A stretch of DNA of 64,000 bases. It comes from Desulfurococcaceae archaeon (GTDB taxonomy: Archaea > Thermoproteota > Thermoprotei_A > Sulfolobales > Desulfurococcaceae). The stretch covers positions 186,001 to 250,000 of the forward strand of contig JAWBQJ010000001.1 of assembly GCA_038845865.1 (NCBI GenBank). Direction: 5' to 3'. Within the stretch, counting starts at the first letter, position 1; each line of letters begins with the position of its first letter. The notes under the pieces are model-generated. The model was not told the DNA's origin, searched no databases, and saw only the letters and a list, made by a program, of their open reading frames with translations. A program made the translations under genes and the position numbers. Shown here piece by piece: positions 45,770 to 53,492 of this stretch.

Positions 45770-45828
45770 GCATCACCCTGGGATGATTAAGGAGATCGCA
45801 GGTGCTGCTCGTGCGAGGTTATGTTGGC

Positions 45829-46854
45829 TTAAATAAGCTTCTTAATGAAACGTACTGCGTGCTTCATAATGAATGCAGCAATTAATACGAGCATGATCAT
45901 TACGACCAAGTTAACCACGGTATTTCTCCGCCTTAGGAGCGCTATGTACTCTTTCGCTGTATCGTATAGTAGCCAGGGATCTCTAGTTTCGTTCGAAAAG
46001 CTTGGCTCGATCTGAGTTCTCTCGTGGTATTCGTTCCAGCTTGTAATCATGACTATGCTCACCTTGTCCGCGTTTCTGAGTATCCACTCCCACTGCTTTC
46101 TGTAAAGCCCCTGCGAGAGGTCTGGATCCAAGCATACCCCTGGTGTTCTAAAATGAGTATCGCAGTACCGTGGGATTATCGAGACCACGTTATCTCTTCT
46201 CACCCTGAGCTCAACGCTGTCTGAGTGTAGTAGGTAGTCAGGCCAGTAGTCCCAGTCCTGATATTTAGCGTTGTCGATATCGTTCCCCACGATCCTTATA
46301 GTGAACTCTGGGAAGTCAACGTCTGGTCTATACAATAAACCAATGGGGTTGAACGCGAGAATAAGTGGTTTACCGTGTAGGTGAAAGTAGAGGTCTCCGT
46401 AGGGTTCTATGTAGTTCACTCTAATGTATCTGGTAGTGTTCTCCCAAAAACTCCTGTTGTAGAGGGCTGGCTCATTACCTAGGTATGGTTCAACGAAGAT
46501 AGTGAACTTCAGTCCATAGTCTCTTAGATGCTTAATAACGATCTTTGCTGCTTCGTCCTCGAAGCTTCCTGGACCCCACCAGCTGATCACAATGAAGTCT
46601 ACTCCTGCATTCTTTAACAGCTTCAGCTGCCATCCTACCACGTGTTCATCCCGCGAGTCGTAGAACCCTATTACAGGTGTCTCAGTAACAGGGGTTACTG
46701 GGCTATCGTTCCAGTGTCTACTATCAGACGAGTACCACACGTAGAAGTAAACACCAACCGTAACACTCCTATCTACAGATGTAAACCCCAAAGTGAGAGC
46801 GACGAGTGCAACCACGACTACTAGCACTACCAAGTATACGCGCTTCCATGGCAC
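45829..46854 (-). CDS. Membrane-anchored GH99-like glycosidase encoded by the provirus
   Basis: The 341-residue protein has membrane helices at both ends (about 7-25 and 312-332) around a TIM-barrel-type domain. GVYFYVWYSSDSRHWND, GFYDSRDEHVVGWQ and GVDFIVISWWGPGS match the start of the GH99/WbsX-like family. Near the end TSWNEYHERTQIEPS matches the catalytic segment of GH99 endo-alpha-mannosidases, whose two glutamates three residues apart are kept as E275 and E278. The family cleaves alpha-mannose-type linkages in glycans. On a virion or infected-cell surface it could trim host surface glycans. It lies between two virion-type genes. Activity is inferred. Confidence 0.82.
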   Translation of the reverse strand: MPWKRVYLVVLVVVVALVALTLGFTSVDRSVTVGVYFYVWYSSDSRHWNDSPVTPVTETPVIGFYDSRDEHVVGWQLKLLKNAGVDFIVISWWGPGSFEDEAAKIVIKHLRDYGLKFTIFVEPYLGNEPALYNRSFWENTTRYIRVNYIEPYGDLYFHLHGKPLILAFNPIGLLYRPDVDFPEFTIRIVGNDIDNAKYQDWDYWPDYLLHSDSVELRVRRDNVVSIIPRYCDTHFRTPGVCLDPDLSQGLYRKQWEWILRNADKVSIVMITSWNEYHERTQIEPSFSNETRDPWLLYDTAKEYIALLRRRNTVVNLVVMIMLVLIAAFIMKHAVRFIKKLI

Positions 46855-46905
46855 TAGACTACACCAGAAATCATCAATATCGAAATGAGGAGAAAAGGAA
46901 AAAGA

Positions 46906-47541
46906 CTAGAAGATCTTACCTATCGACTTGAACACCAGTCTTAGAACCAATAGCGGTACAGCAAGTATGACTACTGTGAAGATCAGCGGTATTATTGAGT
47001 ATGTTACGTTCGTTATCTCGGTTGGATCAATAACTGTTGCTTTCTCGATGAATATTGTACCAGCTGTGAACGCTGGGTTTGCATCGTCGTTGCTGTGGAC
47101 TCTCACGTCGTGCACGCGCGTTATCTGCACGGGAAGCTCGGTCTTATGTTCAGCGCTCAACGTATAACCTATCGATAGCACTACTTTATCACTGAAGAGT
47201 CCAACGTAGATCTCCGTGCCGTTGCCCCACTTCCCGAGGTATTCTGGTGCCCGATACGAATACCAGATCTCGCCGCCCGTTTTAATGTATATGTGGAAGA
47301 GCTCGTAGAGCTGCGGGTCTCTGAATGTCAATGCAACATTGTCCATTGACGCGTTTGCAACGAGATCCTTTAGTGTAATCTTGATCCACACTGGTGGATC
47401 AAGATTCAGAACGTACGATCGGTCAGTAGTCGAAGCTGGTATCTCGAGATAGAGAGCATATGCTGGTACGGCGATGGCCACTGCGAGAAAAACAGCAATT
47501 GCCGCTAACACAGCTCTCCTCGCTGTCGTCACTGCGTTCAC
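46906..47541 (-). CDS. Capsid-paralog protein with outside domain (virion surface candidate)
   Basis: The 211-residue protein has a hydrophobic N-terminal segment (about 9-30), an outside domain of about 140 beta-rich residues and a C-terminal membrane segment. Its last 41 residues align without gaps to the capsid protein encoded next door, about 16 of 41 identical, sharing ID..., TN, S-IPLI, A-PL, L, K and KI positions. The N-terminal hydrophobic part is also similar. It looks like the capsid hairpin with a domain inserted between the helices, and would display that domain on the virion. GTG 47541 or GTG 47532 is the start. Confidence 0.78.
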   Translation of the reverse strand: MNAVTTARRAVLAAIAVFLAVAIAVPAYALYLEIPASTTDRSYVLNLDPPVWIKITLKDLVANASMDNVALTFRDPQLYELFHIYIKTGGEIWYSYRAPEYLGKWGNGTEIYVGLFSDKVVLSIGYTLSAEHKTELPVQITRVHDVRVHSNDDANPAFTAGTIFIEKATVIDPTEITNVTYSIIPLIFTVVILAVPLLVLRLVFKSIGKIF

Positions 47542-47559
47542 CTCGGCGATGTTTGCTGT

Positions 47560-47778
47560 TTAGCTGAATCCGCCAAGGATCTTCTCAAGTAGCTTCATGA
47601 TGTACTTCAAGAAGACCAGTGGAATTGCTATCGAGATCAATGCAATAATGAGCGGTATCATCGATGTTATGAGATTCGTCATTTGCGACGCATCTATCGT
47701 TTGACCGAGAGTTGCAGCTGCTACTAGCGCAGCTAGTAGTGGCTCCTTTCTAGTTCTAAGACCCTTCAAACCGAGCAT
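47560..47778 (-). CDS. Major capsid protein candidate, two-helix spindle-virus type
   Basis: The protein of about 72 residues has a basic N-terminus, a first hydrophobic segment (PLLAALVAAATLG), a short polar turn (DASQMTN) and a longer second hydrophobic helix (IPLIIALISIAIPLVFLKYIM) ending in a basic amphipathic tail. This is the size and layout of the VP1-type capsid proteins of fuselloviruses and other spindle-shaped viruses. ATG 47778 is preferred because GGTGAG lies just upstream; GTG 47787 adds three residues. It is the first gene of the virion cluster, fitting high expression. Sequence identity to known capsids was not tested. Confidence 0.75.
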   Translation of the reverse strand: MLGLKGLRTRKEPLLAALVAAATLGQTIDASQMTNLITSMIPLIIALISIAIPLVFLKYIMKLLEKILGGFS

Positions 47779-47863
47779 TCTTCTCACCCAAGCTGTAATA
47801 ACATGTAAATCGACACACGGGATACAAGCTCATTGAAGCTTCAATACTCTTCGCGAGGCTTCA

Positions 47864-47877
47864 ACATATTTATTATA
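47864..47877 (+). promoter_or_regulatory. TATA element for the rightward pair in the capsid intergenic region
   Basis: ATATTTATTATAAT precedes GGTGAG and the ATG at 47890. It lies in the divergent region between the capsid gene and the plus-strand genes. Confidence 0.45.
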
Positions 47878-47889
47878 ATAGGTGAGCGG

Positions 47890-48177
47890 ATGGGTAAGCC
47901 CGTAAACTCGTTAATCACTCTCAGGGCTTATCTTGTCGATAGATCCACGGGCGAAATAGTGGCGTCTAAAGCGTGGAGGAACAGGCTTCCGATCTTACTC
48001 CTTGTTAAGCTGTCAAGCTGGCTCTACGCGTTAAGCGATGAATACGATCCACGAACGCATAAACTATTAGTTCACGTTGAATGCGAGAGCGAAGACGATA
48101 GGGTGATGTTCTTGAAGTCGAAGTTTAAGCAGTTAAACATAGCTCTACTAGAGGAACCGTTGCAGGTGGTTAGTTAA
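47890..48177 (+). CDS. Small provirus protein of unknown function
   Basis: A 95-residue protein is predicted from ATG 47890, placed after GGTGAG. The longer frame to 47833 would cover the TATA element. It has alpha/beta character (LITLRAYLVDRSTGEIVASKAW, KLLVHVECESEDDRVMFL), without membrane helix or cysteine motif. The stop overlaps the next start (TAATG). Not recognised. Confidence 0.6.
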   Translation: MGKPVNSLITLRAYLVDRSTGEIVASKAWRNRLPILLLVKLSSWLYALSDEYDPRTHKLLVHVECESEDDRVMFLKSKFKQLNIALLEEPLQVVS

Positions 48178-48284
48178 TGGCGTGGTATGAGGATCCAGGT
48201 ACATTCGTCTTAGTAGTGTTATTTACAGTTGGACTCTGCTATCTTGTCTACAGAATACTCAAGGAGATCTGGGAGAGGTTCTAG
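48177..48284 (+). CDS. 35-residue single-helix membrane protein
   Basis: This short frame begins with the ATG of a TAATG overlap with the preceding gene. It encodes a tight membrane helix (TFVLVVLFTVGLCYLVYRIL) between an acidic N-terminus and a basic C-terminus. Start coupling and clean topology support it as a real gene. It converges with the 405-residue protein gene with a four-base overlap. Function unknown; small membrane proteins are common in archaeal virions. Confidence 0.6.
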   Translation: MAWYEDPGTFVLVVLFTVGLCYLVYRILKEIWERF

Positions 48285-49498
48285 ATTATCATGTCTACGA
48301 GTTTGATCAGCCAGTCAACTAGAGTTCTCCCCGCCTCGTATATCTTCTCCGCGATTTTAATTATCAGCTGAGCGAGGTTCACGAGTATAACGTACTGACG
48401 GTAGAAGAAGTCGAAGAGCGGCAGAACACTCATCTGATGCATGCACTTGAAGACAACGCCGAGGAACGCGAGCATGTAGAAGAGCCCAGCGTACGGTATC
48501 AAGCTCACAACGACTGAGAACGCGAGATACATATACGAGAACAATGCGCGGAAGATCTGCATCGCAACGGATAGCCAATCGCCTGGCTTCAGTGTAACAT
48601 TGAACCTTGTGCTCTGGACAATGACATAGTTGCTGTATAAGTCGTAGCCGCGCGCCTCGAGCCAATCCTCCTCTGAAACCTTATCCAGTAACACGTATCC
48701 GCTGTAATTTCCGTCTTCATTGACTTGAACCTTCGTAATGAAGTAGTACTCGACTAGTTGCATTCCTCCAGCTGTCATTCCGTAGAGATCAGCGTAGTAT
48801 ATTTCGACCTCACTGTTCGGCTTAAAATTCTCCAATGTGAATGAGACGTTCACCTTGTTATCAGCGATCCTCACGTCTCTTACGATAAACTCAGCCTTTG
48901 CTTGGCTCGGCGGAGGCTGCGGTTGTGATGAGTAGTATCCGCATATGGCTTGCCACGCGATATCGTATTCTCCCTGCACCCAGCCTTCTGCGAATATGTG
49001 ATAGTAGTATGTTACGCTCGGATCGGTGTCGGCACCGTAGCCGAGTAGCTCTAGTCTACCGATGAAGCTATCAGCATCCCGTGGGAGAAGCTGAATGCCC
49101 AGTGTATATGTTCCAGGCGTCACGTTTACTGTAAATAGCTGACGTGTAGCAAAATACTCCATTCCGTAGATAGTGAATGTCCTTTCAGCCACGATTTCGT
49201 TATCTCTTTGAAGATAAAACTTCACAACTCCGTACGGAGGTGAAGAAGGAGATGGCATTGCTCCGTATCCACTGTAGAACGTGCATAGTGCTTGAAAATC
49301 TACGCTGAATTCTATGCGTATGTGATCAGTATGCCAGTACCCCGTTCCATCCTCCGCAACAGATATAAGAGTGCCGCTAGATAGATCGATGCCTGGACCA
49401 ATGGCGTTCGCACAAACGCGTACAGTTTGCAACAACAAGAACAACAAGATCATTAGCGCAAGAGATACTGGAGCAACACGCTTCAACTCCTCCACCAA
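48281..49498 (-). CDS. Secreted/membrane provirus protein with hydrophobic C-terminal region (tip or adhesin candidate)
   Basis: The 405-residue protein has a signal peptide (about 10-30), an outside beta-rich part of about 260 residues, and a C-terminal 110 residues containing two membrane helices and two amphipathic helices (YVILVNLAQLIIKIAEKIYEAG, LVDWLIKLVDMII). Long beta-domain proteins ending in hydrophobic helices occur as end-fibre proteins in spindle viruses (the SSV1 VP4 class). I see layout similarity only. It is transcribed toward the small-protein pair. Confidence 0.65.
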   Translation of the reverse strand: MVEELKRVAPVSLALMILLFLLLQTVRVCANAIGPGIDLSSGTLISVAEDGTGYWHTDHIRIEFSVDFQALCTFYSGYGAMPSPSSPPYGVVKFYLQRDNEIVAERTFTIYGMEYFATRQLFTVNVTPGTYTLGIQLLPRDADSFIGRLELLGYGADTDPSVTYYYHIFAEGWVQGEYDIAWQAICGYYSSQPQPPPSQAKAEFIVRDVRIADNKVNVSFTLENFKPNSEVEIYYADLYGMTAGGMQLVEYYFITKVQVNEDGNYSGYVLLDKVSEEDWLEARGYDLYSNYVIVQSTRFNVTLKPGDWLSVAMQIFRALFSYMYLAFSVVVSLIPYAGLFYMLAFLGVVFKCMHQMSVLPLFDFFYRQYVILVNLAQLIIKIAEKIYEAGRTLVDWLIKLVDMII

Positions 49499-49538
49499 TA
49501 GTATATTTCACTACTTAGTGCTCGAGTCGAGTTAGCTC

Positions 49539-49568
49539 ATTGTAGCTTAAACGCGTCTATTGTAGCTT
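49539..49568. repeat. Two direct copies of a 10-bp element upstream of the ATPase operon
   Basis: ATTGTAGCTT occurs at 49539-49548 and 49559-49568, exactly 20 bases apart (two helical turns), in the divergent region between 49498 and 49584. The phase suggests binding sites for one dimeric regulator. Confidence 0.4.
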
Positions 49569-49583
49569 CATTGATAGTTCACC

Positions 49584-50078
49584 TTGGTGATATCCCTGGT
49601 TCTCAAAGAATTTCTCGAGAGGCTCAGGCAGAGAGAAAAAAACGCTGCGATAAGACCGCGCGTCGTTGCTCTAATACGCTCTGGAGACATAATCGAGCTG
49701 AAGAGTGAAGTCTTGGAGCAGAACGATGGTTCTCTCATAGTCGATAAGAAGATGCTCTATAAACTAGAGAAGCCCGAGCCGTATATCTTACGCATGGGTT
49801 CGAAGCTCTACAGGCTCTATATACTTGATTCAAATGTAAACGCTTTCTACAGGTTTGAAGATCCGAAACCACCGTCAAACGCAAAGATAAACCCAGTAGT
49901 GTTAGATCCTCGGGTGCTCTACGACTATATTGCATCTTCCAGCGTGAGAAAACTGCTAGGCAAGATAACCGTTGGTAAAGGAGAAGCACTATTGTACATG
50001 TTTACGGGCATGGTCATAGTGTTCATCATCATCTTCTTCATCCTACCGCTTCTCGGTCATGAAATAATCATAAAATAA
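49584..50078 (+). CDS. Provirus protein with C-terminal membrane helix
   Basis: This 164-residue protein has a charged N-terminal half, a beta-rich middle (PRVVALIRSGDIIELKSEVL, KLYRLYILDSNVNAFYRF) and one membrane helix at about 137-158 (LLYMFTGMVIVFIIIFFILPLL), so it is tail-anchored. The start is TTG 49584 or GTG 49587. It heads a plus-strand run of four genes that includes the ATPase. Not recognised. Confidence 0.65.
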   Translation: MVISLVLKEFLERLRQREKNAAIRPRVVALIRSGDIIELKSEVLEQNDGSLIVDKKMLYKLEKPEPYILRMGSKLYRLYILDSNVNAFYRFEDPKPPSNAKINPVVLDPRVLYDYIASSSVRKLLGKITVGKGEALLYMFTGMVIVFIIIFFILPLLGHEIIIK

Positions 50079-50093
50079 TCATGATGTGATACA

Positions 50094-50504
50094 ATGAAGA
50101 AAAGAAAGGAGAGAGATGAAATAGACAGCGTGGAGAAACCGATAGACTTTGAGCTAGAGGAAGATGATGAGGAGTTCTGGGAGGGTATCGGAGACGATAT
50201 AACAGCTGCACAGAAAAAAGCGATCGAGCTGTTAGCACGCCCGCGGGGCATAACAAAATACACGTTATCGGAGCTGAGCAGTGGAGAAGTCAAAGCTTTA
50301 AGCATGTTGAAAGCACTAGCTGAACTCATTCCAGACCCCGCTCTCATCAACTTCATAAGAAACTACGTCGTACTAAAGAGAAGTCAGAGTCGAAAAGGAG
50401 TCAAAGAGCTTATCGCAGTAGCTGGAGGAAGAGCGTGGAGAATACTTCAAAACGTATCCCTATCACGTCTAAGACGTATCCATGAAAGAGAAGACGAGCT
50501 CTAG
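50094..50504 (+). CDS. Acidic/basic helical provirus protein
   Basis: This 136-residue protein has a basic tip, an acidic stretch (ELEEDDEEFWEGIGDD) and a helical, basic second half (LSMLKALAELIPDPALINF, then VKELIAVAGG and RLRRIHERE). It starts 15 bases after the upstream stop, in the same run as the ATPase. The charge split would suit a scaffold or packaging partner, but no family is recognised. Confidence 0.6.
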   Translation: MKKRKERDEIDSVEKPIDFELEEDDEEFWEGIGDDITAAQKKAIELLARPRGITKYTLSELSSGEVKALSMLKALAELIPDPALINFIRNYVVLKRSQSRKGVKELIAVAGGRAWRILQNVSLSRLRRIHEREDEL

Positions 50505-50586
50505 GTGATGCATTATAGAGGGGGATCCCCACATATACATTCAACAACAAGCAGTAAAGCCTCATCGCAACCTCTCAAAGCTAATC

Positions 50587-51267
50587 ATGAATGAAATAAG
50601 GAACAACGACTCTACGACGATTGTAGGAATCTACGGGAGACCAGGGGCGGGCAAGTCTACTTACGCTATGAAGGTAGCGTACGACTTCTACGGGTCATGG
50701 GATGATGTGTTAAAGCGAACCGTGTTTACACCGTTCGACTTTCACGAGGTTGTCGACAAGCTCGAGAGGAGCAATTCGTGGATACCTGTTCTAATATGGG
50801 ATGATGCTGGTCCATGGCTTGAGCTCTTGAAGAGAAACAGCTGGCACCCACTTGCCCTAGGGATAAGGGGCTTATTTGAAACCATGCGTCTGCGTATAGG
50901 AGCAGTGATCTTGACGATGACAACGGAGAGGAGCCTCCCAAGGAGCATCCTGTACAATGGAAACATATACAAGATAAGGGCTAGAGTTATCAGGAACGGC
51001 TCACAGGTGAATGGCAATCCCAAGTCGATTGCTGAAATACAGGTTAGAAAAGAAAAGACGAGCGAGTGGGGTTCTTACTATTGGGATACAAGCGTATTAT
51101 ACGTGGATCACGTGACGCTAAGGCTTCCAGTCTACGATATCTATGAGAGGCTGAGGAGGAAATACATAGAGCTCTACATGAAGTTAGTTGAGAAATCACG
51201 TGAGCTGGGTCCAGGAGCACTGCTTGACTATGTGTATAAAGAATGGAAGAAGATGAGGAGAGAATGA
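50587..51267 (+). CDS. Viral P-loop ATPase
   Basis: The 226-residue protein has Walker A GRPGAGKS (residues 17-24) and Walker B PVLIWDDAG (D72, D73), followed by ILTMTTERSLPR as a sensor-like strand. Archaeal spindle viruses usually encode one such compact ATPase (for example the SSV1 B251 gene product), thought to act in replication or DNA packaging. Family membership beyond the P-loop fold is not proven. The stop overlaps the next start (ATGA), indicating coupling. Confidence 0.8.
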   Translation: MNEIRNNDSTTIVGIYGRPGAGKSTYAMKVAYDFYGSWDDVLKRTVFTPFDFHEVVDKLERSNSWIPVLIWDDAGPWLELLKRNSWHPLALGIRGLFETMRLRIGAVILTMTTERSLPRSILYNGNIYKIRARVIRNGSQVNGNPKSIAEIQVRKEKTSEWGSYYWDTSVLYVDHVTLRLPVYDIYERLRRKYIELYMKLVEKSRELGPGALLDYVYKEWKKMRRE

Positions 51268-51533
51268 AAGCGTTGATCTACATAATGCTTTTGCAGATAG
51301 TTGATATTTTAACAATGAAGATAGCTCTCGATCGCGGGGGTATTGAGCTCAACCCGTTATACCACGCCTTTGGCTTGGAGTTGTTTGCTCTTGTGAAGAT
51401 TGTTGTTTCTTTTATCATCGCATTTATTTACTATTACTCGTCGTCCAGATCGATTAGAGCGAGTGTTCTTGCCGTGTATACCTTTATTATGCTTCACGGC
51501 ATACTCAGTAATGTCTATACCGCGCTTTTCTAG
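51264..51533 (+). CDS. Small membrane protein (DUF5658-like) coupled to the ATPase
   Basis: From ATG 51264 the protein has 89 residues and three membrane helices: ALIYIMLLQIVDILTMKIAL with the IVDILTMKIAL/ELNPL pattern seen in small DUF5658-type proteins, then LVKIVVSFIIAFIYYY, then VLAVYTFIMLHGILSNVY. This start overlaps the ATPase stop and has GAGGAG eight bases upstream, better than ATG 51243. The last 177 bases are antisense to the end of the minus-strand gene 51357-51713. Confidence 0.62.
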   Translation: MKALIYIMLLQIVDILTMKIALDRGGIELNPLYHAFGLELFALVKIVVSFIIAFIYYYSSSRSIRASVLAVYTFIMLHGILSNVYTALF

Positions 51534-51713
51534 CACTTTAACAGCTTTCATTTGCAAGTAAACATCATCTGAGCACAACGCGAGATACACGAGTTCATCG
51601 TTGCTAAGTATTTGTAAGAGTGCGTTTAAACATGCATTAAACACCGCATCGCTTATATTGTGAAATCTTCTAACAGCTTTCAGCACATCTCTGCGTGTAA
51701 GCACGCTAATCAC
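51357..51713 (-). CDS. Small regulatory-cluster protein, end overlaps opposite gene
   Basis: The 118-residue protein has a helical first part (LTRRDVLKAVRRFHNISDAVFNACLNALLQIL, LVYLALCSDDVYLQMKAVKVLEKRGI) and a basic, low-complexity tail that lies fully in the overlap with the opposite gene. It begins with GTG overlapping the stop of the coiled-coil gene (GTGATTAG). The first two thirds are credible; the tail may simply follow the coding needs of the opposite strand. Confidence 0.55.
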   Translation of the reverse strand: MISVLTRRDVLKAVRRFHNISDAVFNACLNALLQILSNDELVYLALCSDDVYLQMKAVKVLEKRGIDITEYAVKHNKGIHGKNTRSNRSGRRVIVNKCDDKRNNNLHKSKQLQAKGVV

Positions 51714-52506
51714 CTTGTTTTGACTTTAAATGACGCATGTAGACATCGATGAATTCATCGCGGATGGATACGTGTCTGCGTGCTTCTGCTATTGTCTTGT
51801 CGATGAGCTTCACGAGTTTCCCACCTTCACAATCAATATCGAGGCATTTCTTCACGACAAGCAACGCGAGCAGCGTATCTCTAGTTATACTTGTATATCT
51901 CTCAAGCTTGCTCTGCAGGCTCTTTACTTCGTCTTTCAACCGCTTCGTCTCAGTGCTCGCCTCGTTGCTTATGCTCGTTCGCAACCGTTCGATTTCGTTC
52001 TTCAGGTCAATGTTTTCACTGACTGTCTTAGCGAGTTCTTCTCTGAGCTTCTCGATCTCCTTCTTCAGTCTAATAATGTTGTCTCTGCTTTTGTCAACAC
52101 TAACTATTTGCTGATTGATGTTCACGTTTAGAACAATGTTCCTGTTTTCAACCCTGATCCTCGACTGCTTACTGTACTCGAGAACAAGCTGTTCAACAGC
52201 GTCCCTGATGAGCTTCTTCTCGTCAGCCCCGAGGCTATCCCAAATTAATTTCACGCGTGGGAGAACGCGGATGCAGAGAACAGCGTAGCGCCTTCTCTCA
52301 GCGAACACGCTTCTAATCTCTTCAAGAACATCGTCTTCTACACTAACGCTTGTATTATTAGAAACATTATTATAAAGAGGCCGTGTATACAAACGTTTGT
52401 ATACATCACCGTTTTTATTAATACTTGTTATACTAGTATCCTCTCTTTTTTCGTTATTAGAATTTGTATAATTTGAATGAGAAGAGTGTTCGGAGGGGGT
52501 GCTCAC
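51706..52506 (-). CDS. Coiled-coil protein of the provirus regulatory cluster
   Basis: This 266-residue protein has a Ser/Asn-rich N-terminus (residues 1-50), a helical domain (RRYAVLCIRVLPRVKLIWD), a strand-rich bit and then a long coiled coil at about 135-205 (IRLKKEIEKLREELAKTVSENI, LKDEVKSLQSKLERY). The start is GTG 52506. It is seven bases downstream of the next gene of the cluster. Not recognised; a scaffold or DNA-bridging role is possible. Confidence 0.65.
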   Translation of the reverse strand: MSTPSEHSSHSNYTNSNNEKREDTSITSINKNGDVYKRLYTRPLYNNVSNNTSVSVEDDVLEEIRSVFAERRRYAVLCIRVLPRVKLIWDSLGADEKKLIRDAVEQLVLEYSKQSRIRVENRNIVLNVNINQQIVSVDKSRDNIIRLKKEIEKLREELAKTVSENIDLKNEIERLRTSISNEASTETKRLKDEVKSLQSKLERYTSITRDTLLALLVVKKCLDIDCEGGKLVKLIDKTIAEARRHVSIRDEFIDVYMRHLKSKQGD

Positions 52507-52512
52507 GCGTGC

Positions 52513-52728
52513 TCACTCTTCTTCATCTTCTTCGTCAATTTCGGTGCAATAGGTTTTGGGGTTTCGTACCACAACGTAGTCGTTCTTCGAGAGAAGTAGC
52601 TCTATTCGCTTGTCGTTGCTGAAGTATATCACGACCATGTCGCATGTTACTATGATCTTCTCGAAGTTGCCGAGCAGGTACCTATCGTCGCGGTATATCT
52701 CAGTACATTTGACCTCGATGACGGTCAT
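52513..52728 (-). CDS. Small protein with acidic tail
   Basis: This 71-residue, strand-rich protein (IIVTCDMVVIYFSNDKRIELLL) ends in EIDEEDEEE. The ATG overlaps the stop of the winged-helix gene (ATGA). Not recognised. Confidence 0.55.
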   Translation of the reverse strand: MTVIEVKCTEIYRDDRYLLGNFEKIIVTCDMVVIYFSNDKRIELLLSKNDYVVVRNPKTYCTEIDEEDEEE

Positions 52729-53018
52729 TGTCTCGCACCCTTGTTGAAGAAGTTGAAGAACACGTAGAATCGCTGTGTTGGAACGTATATGACGATTCTC
52801 TTTTTCGTCTGGTAGGATGGTACGTATCTTCGCTCGAAGAACCCGTAGATTGCTAGCCTTCGTAGGCTTCTCTGTATTGTTTCAGTCTTGTACGCGGTTT
52901 TCGCATGCTTCTTTGCGAACGCTATCAGTGAATCATATGTTATTGAACGCTTGTCGGTGGCGTTCATGTACTCATGCACTAGCGATAATACATTGTAATC
53001 TGACGTGGTTAAAGTCAT
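52725..53018 (-). CDS. Winged-helix DNA-binding protein
   Basis: From ATG 53018 the protein has 97 residues. It shows a winged-helix pattern: DYNVLSLVHEYMNATDKRSITYDSLI, a recognition helix (YKTETIQRSLRRLAIYGFFERR) and a wing (RIVIYVPTQRF). GGTGA lies just upstream across the preceding stop. The longer frame to 53060 is inside the previous gene. It is likely a transcription regulator of the provirus. Confidence 0.68.
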   Translation of the reverse strand: MTLTTSDYNVLSLVHEYMNATDKRSITYDSLIAFAKKHAKTAYKTETIQRSLRRLAIYGFFERRYVPSYQTKKRIVIYVPTQRFYVFFNFFNKGARQ

Positions 53019-53019
53019 A

Positions 53020-53298
53020 CTAGTCACCGCAGTAGCAATCGTTCTTGTGCAAAGAGCCAATTCTGATGAACATCCCGTGATCGTTACTGTATACCTCCAG
53101 TACTAGTCCATCTTTTGATACAATTCTGTAAACTCTCCAACTTTGAGAATATGCGTAGTCGTTTGTTACCTCAGAGTAGATAGCGTTAGCAAGCCAGTAA
53201 TGCCAATTCACGTCAATTTTCTCGTCGTTTGTGTTTCCGTTATTGTATTCATCTATGTATTTCTTCACTATCTCATGTATTTGAGACAACTTAATCAT
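53020..53298 (-). CDS. Small provirus protein of unknown function
   Basis: From ATG 53298 the protein has 92 residues. Its ATG lies inside the last codons of the upstream ribbon-helix-helix gene (overlap of eight bases). It is a helix-plus-strand protein ending in NDCYCGD; no known motif. Fits the compact early-gene operon. Confidence 0.55.
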   Translation of the reverse strand: MIKLSQIHEIVKKYIDEYNNGNTNDEKIDVNWHYWLANAIYSEVTNDYAYSQSWRVYRIVSKDGLVLEVYSNDHGMFIRIGSLHKNDCYCGD

Positions 53299-53479
53299 CA
53301 CTGGGACCCGACTCAATTATTTCCTTACGTATAATGTCCCTGACGAGTTCAGAGACGGTGTAATACCCGTGACGTTTCATGTATTGTTGTATCTTCTCAA
53401 GCCATTTCCGTGGAACAATAGTTGAGACTCGAATGTATTTGGGTTGGGTTTGGGATTGGACCTGGGGCATGTGTCTCAC
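53291..53479 (-). CDS. Ribbon-helix-helix regulator (leftward)
   Basis: This 62-residue protein has the ribbon-helix-helix pattern: strand YIRVSTIVPRKWLEKIQQYM and helix YTVSELVRDIIRKEI. Such dimers bind short repeats and repress transcription. It heads the leftward early operon and faces a second regulator of the same fold across a 110-base promoter region. The start may be ATG 53479 or ATG 53470. Confidence 0.82.
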   Translation of the reverse strand: MRHMPQVQSQTQPKYIRVSTIVPRKWLEKIQQYMKRHGYYTVSELVRDIIRKEIIESGPSDD

Positions 53480-53492
53480 TTATGTTTCATAT

